Counted from the first letter of the stretch, positions 39,696 to 48,752 are shown. The stretch is DNA of 64,000 nt from Rhodococcus sp. PAMC28707 (GCF_004795915.1 NZ_CP039253.1:4553501-4617500); one strand, 5' to 3'. Notes: a model not told the origin generated them from the letters alone. Numbers and translations are program-made.

Positions 39696-40187
39696 GTGTC
39701 CACGATCAACGGCCTACCAGCCCACATTCTGTTGATTCATCTCATCGTCGTCCTCGCGCCACTGACTGCACTTCTTGCCGTCGCGGCAAGTGTGTGGGCA
39801 GGGGTGCGTCGAAGATTCGTGTGGTTCATCGCGGCTTTGTCGGTGCTGATTCTAGTGATGACACCACTCACCACAGATGCTGGCGAATGGCTGGAAAAGC
39901 GCGTTCCGAAGTCTGCATCCGTAGAGACGCATGCTGAACTCGGCGATACCATGCTCTACTTCGCAATCGCTGCTGTGGTGGTTGCAGCACTGCTGGTACT
40001 CCTGCATCTCCGTGAACGTAGCGAGAGGCCGCCGATGCAGTGGCTATCGGTTGCCGTCGTGATTGTGGCTGTCCTTGTCGGGGTGGCAACGATCGTCCAG
40101 GTGTATCGGATCGGAGATTCCGGTGCGCGTGCAGCGTGGGGTGACACCGTCACTTCTGCCCCCGCGGAGGATGGCCCGAGCAAGTGA
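39696..40187 (+). CDS. Small four-helix membrane protein (DUF2231-like)
   Basis: The 163-residue protein is read from GTG 39696. It has four predicted helices (HILLIHLIVVLAPLTALLAV, FVWFIAALSVLILVMTPLTT, LGDTMLYFAIAAVVVAALLV, WLSVAVVIVAVLVGVATIVQ). His residues in the first helix (LPAHILLIHLI) and between helices 2 and 3 (VETHAELGD) are arranged as in DUF2231 proteins, where they may bind haem. The function is unknown. It has the same kind of dyad upstream as the NRPS gene and faces the blaR1-like gene convergently. Confidence 0.7.
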   Translation: MSTINGLPAHILLIHLIVVLAPLTALLAVAASVWAGVRRRFVWFIAALSVLILVMTPLTTDAGEWLEKRVPKSASVETHAELGDTMLYFAIAAVVVAALLVLLHLRERSERPPMQWLSVAVVIVAVLVGVATIVQVYRIGDSGARAAWGDTVTSAPAEDGPSK

Positions 40188-40231
40188 CGGGAAGCCGACG
40201 GCGAGAACTGAGATCCCGCCTCCAGCCAAAG

Positions 40232-41119
40232 CTATTGGAAGACAGACGAAGGCGTTTCTCCGGCCTCCGGCACGATGACGTCCTGCGCCACGTCGAACAG
40301 CGCGATCGAGATCGACACGCATGCGGCTATCACCACCAGGCCGGCGACGACGACGGCGTAACGCTGGCGCTCCGGCGGGGGCTCCGTCAGAGCCCGCACG
40401 CGCCGGACGACGTCGCCACCGGTACTTGCAAGTTTCCGAGACTGCGCATCCCGCTCGAGATGACTGCGTAGCAACGCCGTTCGCGCGAGCGCAGACACGG
40501 TCACATTCCGGCCAAATGTTGCAGAATACTCATCTGCTTGGCGCTCCGCGGCATGCCGTACCCCCCCTACCAACGGGCGCAGCACCGGATCGAATTGGGC
40601 CGCGATCTCGCACATCTGGATCCATAGTGCATGGCGAAATCGCAGATGCGCACGTTCGTGTTCGATGACCGCATGCAATTCGGCATCGGACAGTACTTCG
40701 ACGAGCCCCGTCGTAACGACGACGGCACCGCCACCCGATGGCACGGCAAAGGCGTCGGGCTCAGCGGAGTCGACGAGGACTGTTCCCCCTGGTGTGCGTG
40801 CTTCTGCTCCGAAGCGCGAGGCCATGGAAGAGCTGACTACAACCCGTCGAAAATGCCGTGACACCTCGATGAACCGCCAGAGAACCCACCCGAGGAGTGC
40901 AACACCCAGTACGACCATGAGGGGATTGGGCGAAGAAACCAGAACAGCAGACACTGCCACTAGCGAGGCAACAATCGAGAATGCGGTGACGACAGCGAGA
41001 ATTGGAAACAGCACTATTGCAGTCGAAGGGGTGAATCGGTGATCGATGCGTTCGATGTTCATGCGAATCGCCAGCGAAACCACCCAGGGGAGCGCGGCAA
41101 CGAACACGAGTAGAGTCAC
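40232..41119 (-). CDS. M56-family (BlaR1/MecR1-like) membrane metallopeptidase
   Basis: The 295-residue protein has membrane helices at the N-terminus, a zinc-binding HERAH motif in DAELHAVIEHERAHLRFRHA, a downstream Glu region in RQADEYSATFGRN and a final helix (VVVAGLVVIAACVSISIALF). There is no penicillin-binding sensor domain after the last helix, as in other short actinobacterial M56 proteins. In the family the protease cleaves the partner repressor BlaI on a signal. It is encoded with its BlaI partner; the GTG start overlaps the blaI stop by four bases (GTGA). Confidence 0.88.
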   Translation of the reverse strand: MTLLVFVAALPWVVSLAIRMNIERIDHRFTPSTAIVLFPILAVVTAFSIVASLVAVSAVLVSSPNPLMVVLGVALLGWVLWRFIEVSRHFRRVVVSSSMASRFGAEARTPGGTVLVDSAEPDAFAVPSGGGAVVVTTGLVEVLSDAELHAVIEHERAHLRFRHALWIQMCEIAAQFDPVLRPLVGGVRHAAERQADEYSATFGRNVTVSALARTALLRSHLERDAQSRKLASTGGDVVRRVRALTEPPPERQRYAVVVAGLVVIAACVSISIALFDVAQDVIVPEAGETPSSVFQ

Positions 41120-41517
41120 TGCCCGCGCTCATCCAGATCGCCTGCAGCAGGTGAGAGCAGACTGCGCAGCGTTGCCTCGTCCTCGGGGTCCAAGGCTGCG
41201 ACGAAACTTGCCAGCACATCCGCACGCTTGTCCCGCTCACCGAGTTCGGTCCTCATACGCATCGCGGCACGAAGCGCGGGAATCTCGCCAACCGGCGCTG
41301 TGAGGGTGTAGACGAAGGATCGTCCTCGGCGTTCCCGCTCGACCAGACCTTTTCCATGGAGCCGAACCAGCGCCGTCATGACCGTGGTGTGGGCGAGTTC
41401 GGCGTCCAGATGTCCACGAGCCTCTGACACCGACAGCTCTCGATGCTCACCGAGTAACTGCACGATGGACTCTTCCAGCTGACCGGACGCTCGACGCACA
41501 GGTTTCACCTCAATCAC
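41116..41517 (-). CDS. blaI: BlaI/MecI-family repressor
   Basis: The 133-residue protein starts at GTG 41517. The winged helix is LEESIVQLLGEHRELSVSEA, AHTTVMTALVRLHGKGLVER and ERRGRSFVYTLTAPVG, the Penicillinase_R pattern. A C-terminal dimerisation helix follows (VLASFVAALDPEDEATLRSL). It should bind TAC/GTA-type dyads and be removed by the M56 protease encoded just downstream. No beta-lactamase is in the window, so targets may be elsewhere. Dyads before the NRPS and DUF2231-like genes are candidates. A palindrome TAGTGCACTA (41534-41543) lies 17 bp upstream of its own start. Confidence 0.88.
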   Translation of the reverse strand: MIEVKPVRRASGQLEESIVQLLGEHRELSVSEARGHLDAELAHTTVMTALVRLHGKGLVERERRGRSFVYTLTAPVGEIPALRAAMRMRTELGERDKRADVLASFVAALDPEDEATLRSLLSPAAGDLDERGQ

Positions 41518-41540
41518 TGATATACCTCGAGGATAGTGCA

Positions 41541-42356
41541 CTACCGCGACACTGGACTGATGTGCCGGGGCGGTATGGGTTCGTCCGCGGTCGTGGCGTC
41601 GAGTCGGTGAAGCGCGTAGCCCCCGAGAGTTGCCATGGCCGCGGCGATGAGAGCGCCGGCGCAGACGTCGGTGAGCCAGTGGACTCCGAGATACATGCGT
41701 GTGCAGGCGACAACGACAGTGAGAGCGAGCGCGATACCGAGCAGCAGGGCGCGTACTGCCGTTGGGCGTCGCGCGCTGGCGATGAGCGCGATCATCATCA
41801 GTAGGGCTCCGCTGCCGGTGACGTGCCCTGATGGGAACGAGGGATCGGTTTCGATCATCAACTGCATCGACAGTGGTGGGCGGTCGCGGCCGACGATCAG
41901 TTTCAGTGCAGTGCACAGGATCGATGCTGCGGCTACCGTCGCAAGTAGCACCACCGCCGGGCCGTATCTCTTGGTTCTCCAGATCAGCGCCACCGCGACG
42001 AGGATGCCCAATGCTGCTGTTTCGGGTGGGCCACCTGCGGTGGTGATGGCGGTTGCCAGGTGATCGAGGGTGGAATTTCGGTGGTCGACGAACCATTGGG
42101 CGACGGGTGCATCGGCGCCGGTCAGAGCGCCTTTGCTGTGTACCGCGATGGCTAGGACCAGCACAGCGAAGGCGTAGCCCAGTGCGGAGAAGATCGCCGC
42201 GCGGGCTCCATTCTCGCGTGTCCTGAGCACTATCCCGAGTACGACGAGGGCGAGGGCTATCGCGAGACCGGCGGCTTCGACATCGGTGGAGGCGGCTTCG
42301 GTGAATACTTCGGTGACCGTTGAATGCACGGCGGACGTCGATGATGAGAGGAGCAC
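41541..42356 (-). CDS. PAP2-family membrane phosphatase
   Basis: The protein has about 271 residues from GTG 42356. Six or so helices carry the three PAP2 phosphatase motifs: ALKLIVGRDRPPLSMQ (KxxxxxxRP), DPSFPSGHVTGSGALL (PSGH) and CTRMYLGVHWLTDVCAGALI (SRxxxxxHxxxD). Active-site residues face the outer side of the membrane. It probably removes phosphate from a lipid or polyprenyl diphosphate used in envelope synthesis. It is divergent from the response regulator gene. Confidence 0.9.
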   Translation of the reverse strand: MLLSSSTSAVHSTVTEVFTEAASTDVEAAGLAIALALVVLGIVLRTRENGARAAIFSALGYAFAVLVLAIAVHSKGALTGADAPVAQWFVDHRNSTLDHLATAITTAGGPPETAALGILVAVALIWRTKRYGPAVVLLATVAAASILCTALKLIVGRDRPPLSMQLMIETDPSFPSGHVTGSGALLMMIALIASARRPTAVRALLLGIALALTVVVACTRMYLGVHWLTDVCAGALIAAAMATLGGYALHRLDATTADEPIPPRHISPVSR

Positions 42357-42474
42357 GGCTTCAGCGTGCAGAAGTGCTCCTGAAGAATCGCTGAAAGCGT
42401 ATCGCCGGTCACAGCAGGGGTCTGGTCTACTCCTGGTAGTCGGAGGTGCGAGATCTACCTGGATGGAGTTGTCG

Positions 42475-43155
42475 ATGCGGGTACTGGTGGTCGAGGACGA
42501 GGTGCGTTTGGCTGAGATGGTGCGTCGCGGTTTGGTGGCGGAGGGTTTCACCGTCGAGGTCGAGCACGACGGTGACGAAGGGTTTCATTCTGCGGTCTGC
42601 GGGGAGTTCGATGCGCTCGTGCTCGACATCATGTTGCCGGGCAAGCATGGCTACGACATCGTGCGGGATCTGCGGGCGCAGGGTGTGTGGACTCCGATCC
42701 TGATGCTTTCGGCGAAGGACGGTGAATACGATCTGGCTGATGCGTTCGATCTAGGTGCGGATGACTATTTGATCAAACCGTTTTCTTTTGTGGTGTTGGT
42801 GGCGCGGTTGCGGGCGCTGGTGCGGCGTGGCGCTCCGGAGCGGCCGACGGTGTTGACGGCGGGGGATCTGGAGTTGGATCCAGCGCGGCACCGCGTCACC
42901 CGCAGTGGTGTGGAATTGGCGCTCACCCCACGCGAATACAGTGTGCTCGAGTTTCTGATGCGGCGCAGTGGGGTGGTGGTCACCAAGTCCGAGATCGTGC
43001 GATCGGTATGGGATGCCAACTATGATGGGGACGAGAACATCGTCGAGGTCTACATCGGTTACCTCCGCAAGAAGGTCGATCAGCCGTTCGGGCGCAAGAG
43101 CATCGAGACGATCCGGGGAGTCGGATACCGACTCGCAGCCGGTGCCGGCGACTGA
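42475..43155 (+). CDS. OmpR/PhoB-family response regulator
   Basis: The protein has about 226 residues. Receiver domain: VLVVEDEVRLAEMVRRGLVA (acidic pair), DALVLDIMLPGKHGYDIVRD (phospho-Asp), ILMLSAKDGEYD (Thr/Ser switch) and DYLIKPFSFVVLV (Lys). C-terminal winged helix: ALTPREYSVLEFLMRRSGVV and VEVYIGYLRKKVDQPFGRKS. ATG 42475 has GGAG upstream; ATG 42463 is also in frame. The OmpR-type kinase at 46019-47422 on the same strand, 2.9 kb away across two envelope genes, is the likely partner. Confidence 0.93.
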   Translation: MRVLVVEDEVRLAEMVRRGLVAEGFTVEVEHDGDEGFHSAVCGEFDALVLDIMLPGKHGYDIVRDLRAQGVWTPILMLSAKDGEYDLADAFDLGADDYLIKPFSFVVLVARLRALVRRGAPERPTVLTAGDLELDPARHRVTRSGVELALTPREYSVLEFLMRRSGVVVTKSEIVRSVWDANYDGDENIVEVYIGYLRKKVDQPFGRKSIETIRGVGYRLAAGAGD

Positions 43156-43239
43156 ACAACTCCGGTCCGGGGCAGAGGCGCACACTCGAAACCGCTGCCC
43201 GGTTGCCTGTCGTCTTTCCGAGCGGATGGTGTCGTGGCG

Positions 43240-44478
43240 TCAGCGCACACTCGACGTGATCGACACACTTTGTACGTCCGCTTGCATCGTCGTGGCGGAG
43301 GTATCGGTAGCGGCCCAGGGTTGGTTCGGTGTCGGCGACGCCAGTGTGAGGTAGAAGAAGTCGCGTTGGTCCGGTGTGAGGTAGCGGTCAGGCTTGTCTT
43401 GGATGGTGGGGAGCACTGCCGTCGGTGTCAGCGTTCCGGCGTGGTCGACTGCCCAGGAATTGAACTCGGTGAGTCCGCCGTGGATATCGAGCTCCATCCC
43501 GGTTACTGCTCCGGCGTCGAGGAGTGCCTGTGCGAGCGTGGGGAGATCGACTTTCGATGCCGCAAGGTAGACGAGGTCGCCGTGTGCGGTGGTGCCCAAT
43601 GCTGAGCGCTCGGTGTATTGCAGTTGATTCTTCGCGCTGCCCCACCGGTTGTCGCCGTTCGATTGCAGACCCGCCGCGATCGATCCGTGATCCACGATCA
43701 GCGCCAGGTTCTGCCGGACAGCCACGATGTGCGGGTTGACCGCCGCACCACTTGTCCAGTCGATGACGCTCAGGCGTCCTGCATCGTCGACGACGGCAGA
43801 GGCTTGATTGTCCACTAGGCCCTGCATCGATGTCCCGTTCGAGAAGTATCCGCCGGCAATGTCTTTCATCTTCCACCCTGAATTGAACGCGGCCACCAGG
43901 CTGGGTATCCGAGCGCTGGGTACCGCGGCGGCAGTATTGTCGTCGGCGACGGGTTGGGACTTTCCCTCGACAATATGAGCGACCGTCGCTGAGCCCGAGA
44001 CAAGGGCTACTCCAGCCACTGCGCTGCGATGGACCGGGTCCGGTTGAAACAGTGCGGTATAGGCGACGGGGATACCGTCTGCGCCGGTGCGGCCGGGGAT
44101 CCAGGTCGGGGCAGGTGATCCTGCGACGGTCGGCAGGACTGGGAGGGTCCCGAACGAGGTTGCACTGCCGCCCGATAGTGCCCTCGCGGTGGCGTGTTGT
44201 GTGAGGTCGGGTTGAGTGTCCGGAGGTGGGCTCGCGTAGCGCCAGTTCTCGTACAGATTCAGGGCCGGGGCGCCGCCGTGGTCACGGATCCACGAGGAGG
44301 TTCTGTCGTTCCATGTTGCGTAGCCCGGGGCTGTCAGCGCCCGCACATACGACACCGACGCAAGCGAGAGTAGAACTAGCGCGGCGATTGCGAGCATCTT
44401 CCAGATCTTCACCTCGCGGTGTGAGATCTGCGAGTCCGCGCTGTGATCCGGCAGTGTCGGAAGGTTCGGTGCGAGCAT
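43240..44478 (-). CDS. Phosphodiester glycosidase-like (NAGPA/DUF2233) exported protein
   Basis: The protein has about 412 residues from ATG 44478. One N-terminal membrane helix (MLAIAALVLLSLASVSYVRA) anchors it. The large outer part has the NAGPA-type motifs: LVAAFNSGWKMKDIAGGYFS with NGTSMQGLVDNQASAVVDD and, later, GAVTGMELDIHGGLTEFNSW. The family includes the enzyme that uncovers mannose 6-phosphate and bacterial phosphodiester alpha-glycosidases acting on wall glycans. The substrate here is unknown. It lies between the PhoB-type regulator and its likely kinase, which hints at shared control. Confidence 0.8.
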   Translation of the reverse strand: MLAPNLPTLPDHSADSQISHREVKIWKMLAIAALVLLSLASVSYVRALTAPGYATWNDRTSSWIRDHGGAPALNLYENWRYASPPPDTQPDLTQHATARALSGGSATSFGTLPVLPTVAGSPAPTWIPGRTGADGIPVAYTALFQPDPVHRSAVAGVALVSGSATVAHIVEGKSQPVADDNTAAAVPSARIPSLVAAFNSGWKMKDIAGGYFSNGTSMQGLVDNQASAVVDDAGRLSVIDWTSGAAVNPHIVAVRQNLALIVDHGSIAAGLQSNGDNRWGSAKNQLQYTERSALGTTAHGDLVYLAASKVDLPTLAQALLDAGAVTGMELDIHGGLTEFNSWAVDHAGTLTPTAVLPTIQDKPDRYLTPDQRDFFYLTLASPTPNQPWAATDTSATTMQADVQSVSITSSVR

Positions 44479-44590
44479 GAGCGTCCCCTGACAGAAGTGG
44501 TCCGATCTATACCGATCATGCACGAGAGGTGCTGAAGGAACGCATGAAAGATGCTGTTGTACAAGAGGATAATGAGTTCGAAGTGAGGGC

Positions 44591-44621
44591 AGCGCCCGAA
44601 GGCTATCAACCTTCGGGCGCT
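44591..44621 (-). terminator. Strong 12-bp hairpin downstream of the small secreted protein
   Basis: AGCGCCCGAAGG (44591-44602), a 7-base loop and CCTTCGGGCGCT (44610-44621) form a perfect GC-rich stem. It lies 19 bp after the stop of the minus-strand gene at 44640 and upstream of the glycosidase-like gene. No long T-run follows, which is normal for high-GC actinobacteria. Confidence 0.75.
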
Positions 44622-44639
44622 ACGGATTGGTTGGCGGAG

Positions 44640-44897
44640 TTACTGTCCCGGTGCGTCCGCGACATCACCGGGCCCAGGCAGGTCTACCGAGCCGGGTGCG
44701 TCGGGGGTGTCGCCTGCTTCTGGAACGTCCGCTGTGCCCGGTGTGTCGGGGGTGTCACCCGCTTCCGGTGTGTCGACGACACTGCTGTCCGGTGCTGCAC
44801 TGTGATCGAGGGTATGTGCGGCAGCGATCCCGCCACCGATGGATGCTCCGGCCAGCAGGACGGCGGCTACTGCAACGATCTTGTTCTTGATGTTCAC
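44640..44897 (-). CDS. Small exported Asp/Pro-rich repeat protein
   Basis: The protein has 85 residues from GTG 44897 (AAGGAA upstream). The signal peptide VNIKNKIVAVAAVLLAGASI with GGGIAAAHT is followed by a mature part made of degenerate repeats of the type DTPEAGDTPDTPGTADVP and EAGDTPDAPGSVDLPGPGD. Composition is acidic and proline-rich with no Cys; it is probably an unstructured envelope peptide. No domain is known to me. It has its own strong hairpin terminator. Confidence 0.65.
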   Translation of the reverse strand: MNIKNKIVAVAAVLLAGASIGGGIAAAHTLDHSAAPDSSVVDTPEAGDTPDTPGTADVPEAGDTPDAPGSVDLPGPGDVADAPGQ

Positions 44898-45137
44898 GAG
44901 GTTCCTTCGGTCGACGGGTGCACAATTCATGCGTGGGGTACATGTCCGAATATGCCTGCGGGCTCCTGAAGGATCCCTGTGGAGAGCTGAGAGGGTGAGA
45001 CTCGTTCCCGTTGCACAACTTCGGTACCGCTACGCACCCAGTACGGGCTGCTCCAACTCGGTGCGATCAGCACGCCCGGTGACCAGCGATATCCTGGTGT
45101 GGCCACTGGGCGACGTCGCCCTACCCTTCGCGTGGTG

Positions 45138-45935
45138 TCACGCCTTCGCCGCGTCTCTGACATCTGCGCTGTCGAATGTGGTGTCGAGGACGTCGGCCTT
45201 GGTGATGCTCAGGTATGCCACGGAACCGACGATGGCAATCACGAATACGGCGGTGACGAGGGTCGGTCCGAGTCCGAGGCCGCCAGCATTTTTGTCCTGG
45301 GTCAGGTAGTCACCGATGGAGGCGCCGAGTGGGCGGGTGACGATGTAGGCGATCCAGAATGCGAGGACGGCATGGAGCCGTAGGGCGTAGTGCGCGGCGG
45401 TGACCAGGGCGATGATGGCGGCGAAGATGAGCGCCGAGGTGAGGTATCCCAGTTTGTACTGCTCTGCGACGAGGTCCCCGGCAGCGGTGCCGAGTGCGAA
45501 GGTGAACAGGATTGCGAGCCAGTAGAACCCTTCGCGGCGGCGTGTTCGGATGCTGTGAATCGAGAGTGTTCCTTCGGTGATGTACCAGGCTGCGAAGGTG
45601 AGGATCAGTCCGGCGGTGAAGAATCCGGTACTTGTTGCCAGTGGAACGCCGAAGTTGTCGGTGAGATTGTCGGTGATCAGCGTGCCGGCGACGCTGATCA
45701 GGATGACCACCAGCCAATAGATCCATGGCACGTAACGTCGGAGGGTGAACTGGTAGATCAGCGCTGCGGCCAACATGATGCCGATGACGATGGTGGTCCC
45801 GGTGAGACCGAACCCGAGATCCACGTTGAGTGCGTCGGCGGCTGTCTCCCCGACGGTAGTTCCCAGGATTTTGATGATCCAGAAGTACAGCGTCACCTCG
45901 GGGACTTTGCTCGCCAACATGCGTGTGGTGGTCAT
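45138..45935 (-). CDS. COG4705-type multi-helix membrane protein
   Basis: The protein has 265 residues from ATG 45935 (MTTTRMLASKVPEVTLYFWI). About eight helices include KILGTTVGETAADALNVDLG, which repeats as FALGTAAGDLVAEQYKLGYL and PLGASIGDYLTQDKNAGGLG: a threefold G-(T/A)-x-x-G-(E/D)-x-x-(A/T) motif typical of COG4705 membrane proteins (older name: predicted regulators of amylopullulanase). Acidic residues inside the repeated helices suggest ion or metal transport, but no substrate is proven. It is divergent from the kinase gene at 46019. Confidence 0.78.
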   Translation of the reverse strand: MTTTRMLASKVPEVTLYFWIIKILGTTVGETAADALNVDLGFGLTGTTIVIGIMLAAALIYQFTLRRYVPWIYWLVVILISVAGTLITDNLTDNFGVPLATSTGFFTAGLILTFAAWYITEGTLSIHSIRTRRREGFYWLAILFTFALGTAAGDLVAEQYKLGYLTSALIFAAIIALVTAAHYALRLHAVLAFWIAYIVTRPLGASIGDYLTQDKNAGGLGLGPTLVTAVFVIAIVGSVAYLSITKADVLDTTFDSADVRDAAKA

Positions 45936-46018
45936 GGACAACGACTCTGGCAGGGTATTCCTGAAGAGATGCTGAAGATGGTCGTTGTCTTCGGCGCTGC
46001 AGGTAGGACACTGGGGGC

Positions 46019-47422
46019 GTGAGTTTCTACCTCGATGTGTTGCGGCCACGACGTTGGACCGTGCGGGTGCGTTCGGCGGTTGCTACGACCCTGGTGCTTG
46101 CTGTGTGTTTGATCGGTGCCGGTAGTGCGTTGTTGAGTGTTCTTTACAGCTCTCTCGAATCCTCTGCCCGTACTGCTGCGGTGGCACGCGCGGTGCAGGT
46201 CTGCGAGCAGCTCGAGTCCGATTCACCGTCGCAGATCGACGATTCGTTGTTGGCTACCGATGGTCAGATCGGGATTCTGCAGGTCATCGACGCGTCCGGA
46301 GTGGTGCGGGCTTCTTCGAGTGGGGATGGTGATGCGCCGTTGTCGACTTTCCAGGTTCCGTCGTCGACCACGCAGGATCTGGGGCGTGTCGAGGTCGGCG
46401 AGAGTGGCGATTTCTGGGTGACGGGCCGCGGTGCGACGACGCGAGAGGGGCCGGTGACGGTGTTGGTGGGTGCCGACCGGGAGCCGGTCGAAGACGTCGT
46501 CACCACGGTTGCGGTTCTACTGGCAATCGTTGGCCCCATTGTGATCGCGCTCGTCGCGTTGGCGACGTACCGACTCGTCGGTGCGGCGTTGAGCCCCGTC
46601 GAACGTATCCGGACCCGGGTGGCATCGATCTCCAATGGCCAACTGGGGGAGCGGATTCCGGTTCCGGAAGCACATGACGAGATCGCTCGACTTGCGGTGA
46701 CCATGAACGAGATGTTGGAGCGCCTCCACGCCGGTCAGCGTGCGCAGCAGCGGTTTGTCAGTGATGCTTCGCATGAGCTTCGGAGTCCGCTTTCGACGAT
46801 CACTGCTGCTCTCGAGCTTGCCGCAGCACGGCCGGAGTTGATCGATGCGACATTGATAGACGATTCGCTCCTTCCCGAAGCGCGACGGATGCGGGGGTTG
46901 ATCGAAGATCTTTTATGGCTTGCTCGTTCGGACGAAAAGCAGACCGCCGCCAGCGCAGTCGACGTCGACCTCGACGATCTGCTCTATGAGGAGGGCAAAC
47001 GTGTCGGATCGATGTCGGAGGTGACTGTTCGAACGTCGATTGTTCCTGTTCGGGTGACCGGGGATCAGCAGGCGTTGGCGCGGATGGTGCGCAACATTGT
47101 CGATAACGCAGTTCGGCACGCGAACAGTCGAGTGGAATTGTCCTGTGCGGAGTCGGGTGGGTCTGCTCTGATCACAGTCGATGATGATGGACCGGGTATT
47201 GCCGAGTCGGAGCGAGTGCGAGTGTTCGATCGGTTCGTCCGCCTGGACTCCTCTCGGACACGCGACGAAGGCGGTGCGGGACTGGGCTTGGCTATTGTCG
47301 CCGGCACGGTTGCGGCACATGGTGGGTCGGTGACCGTTCTTCGGTCGCCACTGGGTGGAGCTCGTTTCGAGGTCAGACTCCCCATGGGATCGATAAGTGA
47401 GTCCAAAGACAACAGGACTTGA
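46019..47422 (+). CDS. OmpR-type sensor histidine kinase
   Basis: The 467-residue protein is read from GTG 46019. The first membrane helix (VATTLVLAVCLIGAGSALLS) and a second near 160 frame an outer sensor domain of about 110 residues. HAMP follows (LVGAALSPVERIRTRVASIS), then HisKA with SDASHELRSPLSTITAALEL (phospho-His) and HATPase_c with RNIVDNAVRHANSRVEL (N box), DDDGPGIAESERVRVFDRF and GAGLGLAIVAGTVAAHGG. It most likely pairs with the regulator at 42475. The stimulus is unknown. Confidence 0.92.
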   Translation: MSFYLDVLRPRRWTVRVRSAVATTLVLAVCLIGAGSALLSVLYSSLESSARTAAVARAVQVCEQLESDSPSQIDDSLLATDGQIGILQVIDASGVVRASSSGDGDAPLSTFQVPSSTTQDLGRVEVGESGDFWVTGRGATTREGPVTVLVGADREPVEDVVTTVAVLLAIVGPIVIALVALATYRLVGAALSPVERIRTRVASISNGQLGERIPVPEAHDEIARLAVTMNEMLERLHAGQRAQQRFVSDASHELRSPLSTITAALELAAARPELIDATLIDDSLLPEARRMRGLIEDLLWLARSDEKQTAASAVDVDLDDLLYEEGKRVGSMSEVTVRTSIVPVRVTGDQQALARMVRNIVDNAVRHANSRVELSCAESGGSALITVDDDGPGIAESERVRVFDRFVRLDSSRTRDEGGAGLGLAIVAGTVAAHGGSVTVLRSPLGGARFEVRLPMGSISESKDNRT

Positions 47423-47567
47423 TCACGTCACGGTGGTTGCCACCGGATACGAGGCGGGCGCTGACCCGATGGCATCAGAAAACGATGTAAGCGCGCCCAC
47501 AACGAACCCGACGGGCACCGGTTGTGAATTCGACGTGATCTCGGTGGGGCTTGGCAGCGGCCATACA

Positions 47568-48443
47568 TCAGGCCAGGTCATCGTGTTTATCGTACATTCG
47601 ACCACCGCCGTCTCGCTTGGCGCGGTAGAGCAACACGTCGGCGCGATCGAAGCAGTCGAAGAGGGTTTCGCGCTGCTGCAGCGCAGTGAATCCAGCCGAG
47701 AATTGCTGACCGTCGGGAACGACCGCCGCGATGTCGGTAAGAATTCGACGCGCCTGTATGACGTCGATTCCGGGTAGAGCCAATGCGAATTCTTCACCAC
47801 CCCAACGAGCAAACAGGGTCTGCGGACCGAGGATGCCGCGCGCAGCTGCGCTGAACGTGGTGAGCAGTTGGTCGCCGGCGGGGTGGCCGTGCGTGTCGTT
47901 GTACGCCTTGAACCGATCGAGATCGATCATCGCCAGTATGAGTGAGTCGGTGCATTGCGGAGGGTAGTGCAGCCGGTGCAACCCTTCTCGCCAACCACGG
48001 CGATTGAGCAAACCGGTGAGAGGATCAGTCGTTGCTGCGGCCTGCAACATGTCTTCGGCGATTCGGCGTTCGGTCGTATCGTGGATGACCGAAGCAGTCC
48101 ATGTCCGGCCATCCGGTGCCGTGACAGCGACTGCGGAGACCCATGCCCATCTCAGCGTGCCATCTGGGCGGACATACCGCTTCTCGAGCCGGAGCACCTG
48201 GCCCTGCTCTCGTGCTCCTGCCATTAACTGCGCCATCGCCGCATGCTGTGCGAGATCGTCGGGATGGGTGAATTCGCGGGAGGATCGACCGGCAATCTCT
48301 CCCCAGGTGCGTTGGACCATCGCGCAGTAGGCGTCGTTCGCGGCCATCAGCAAGCCCTGCTCGTCGGCTAGTGCTATCGCGACGGTGCTCGCGTCGAACA
48401 ATGCGCGGTACCAGTGCTCGTCTACGCCTTTGAATGTATTCAT
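47568..48443 (-). CDS. PAS-GGDEF diguanylate cyclase
   Basis: The protein has 291 residues. A PAS domain (about 10-125) begins WYRALFDASTVAIALADEQG and continues with NDAYCAMVQRTWGEIAGRSS and the PAC end WTASVIHDTTERRIAED. The GGDEF domain (about 135-285) has TDPLTGLLNRRGWREGLHRL, LAMIDLDRFKAYNDTHGHPA and LFARWGGEEFALALPGIDVI: the active-site motif is GGEEF, so it should make cyclic di-GMP from GTP. The RxxD inhibitory site is not obvious. It has no membrane helix, so it is a cytoplasmic sensor. It is convergent with the kinase gene. Confidence 0.92.
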   Translation of the reverse strand: MNTFKGVDEHWYRALFDASTVAIALADEQGLLMAANDAYCAMVQRTWGEIAGRSSREFTHPDDLAQHAAMAQLMAGAREQGQVLRLEKRYVRPDGTLRWAWVSAVAVTAPDGRTWTASVIHDTTERRIAEDMLQAAATTDPLTGLLNRRGWREGLHRLHYPPQCTDSLILAMIDLDRFKAYNDTHGHPAGDQLLTTFSAAARGILGPQTLFARWGGEEFALALPGIDVIQARRILTDIAAVVPDGQQFSAGFTALQQRETLFDCFDRADVLLYRAKRDGGGRMYDKHDDLA

Positions 48444-48752
48444 GTTCCTGCTGACCTTCTCGTTTCCTACTGGGCACCTTTATCTTGTCAGAGCACGGCA
48501 GCGCCTAAGTTGTCCAAAATGGCAGCACCCGAGACCCTTGCGAGAAGTCCCAGTTCGACGAGCACACGTTGCGCCTTGAGTGACTGCAGGGTCAGTAGTG
48601 CCGCCTCCGTCCCGTTGGGCTGGATGCCGCTAATCGATCGGGGAGCCGCAGGGCTACATTCCCCCTTTGTCAGCCTAGTGATATCGCTGCACCCCCTCGG
48701 CGGTCGCGACTTTCCGTTTGGTCCCTTGGGGGCCACGTTCGTTGGGCAATAT

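Noticed and set aside
41534..41543. TAGTGCACTA palindrome upstream of blaI as a certain BlaI operator
   Set aside because: The sequence differs from the AACTACT dyads, and a 10-base palindrome is weak evidence; kept only as a remark in the blaI entry.
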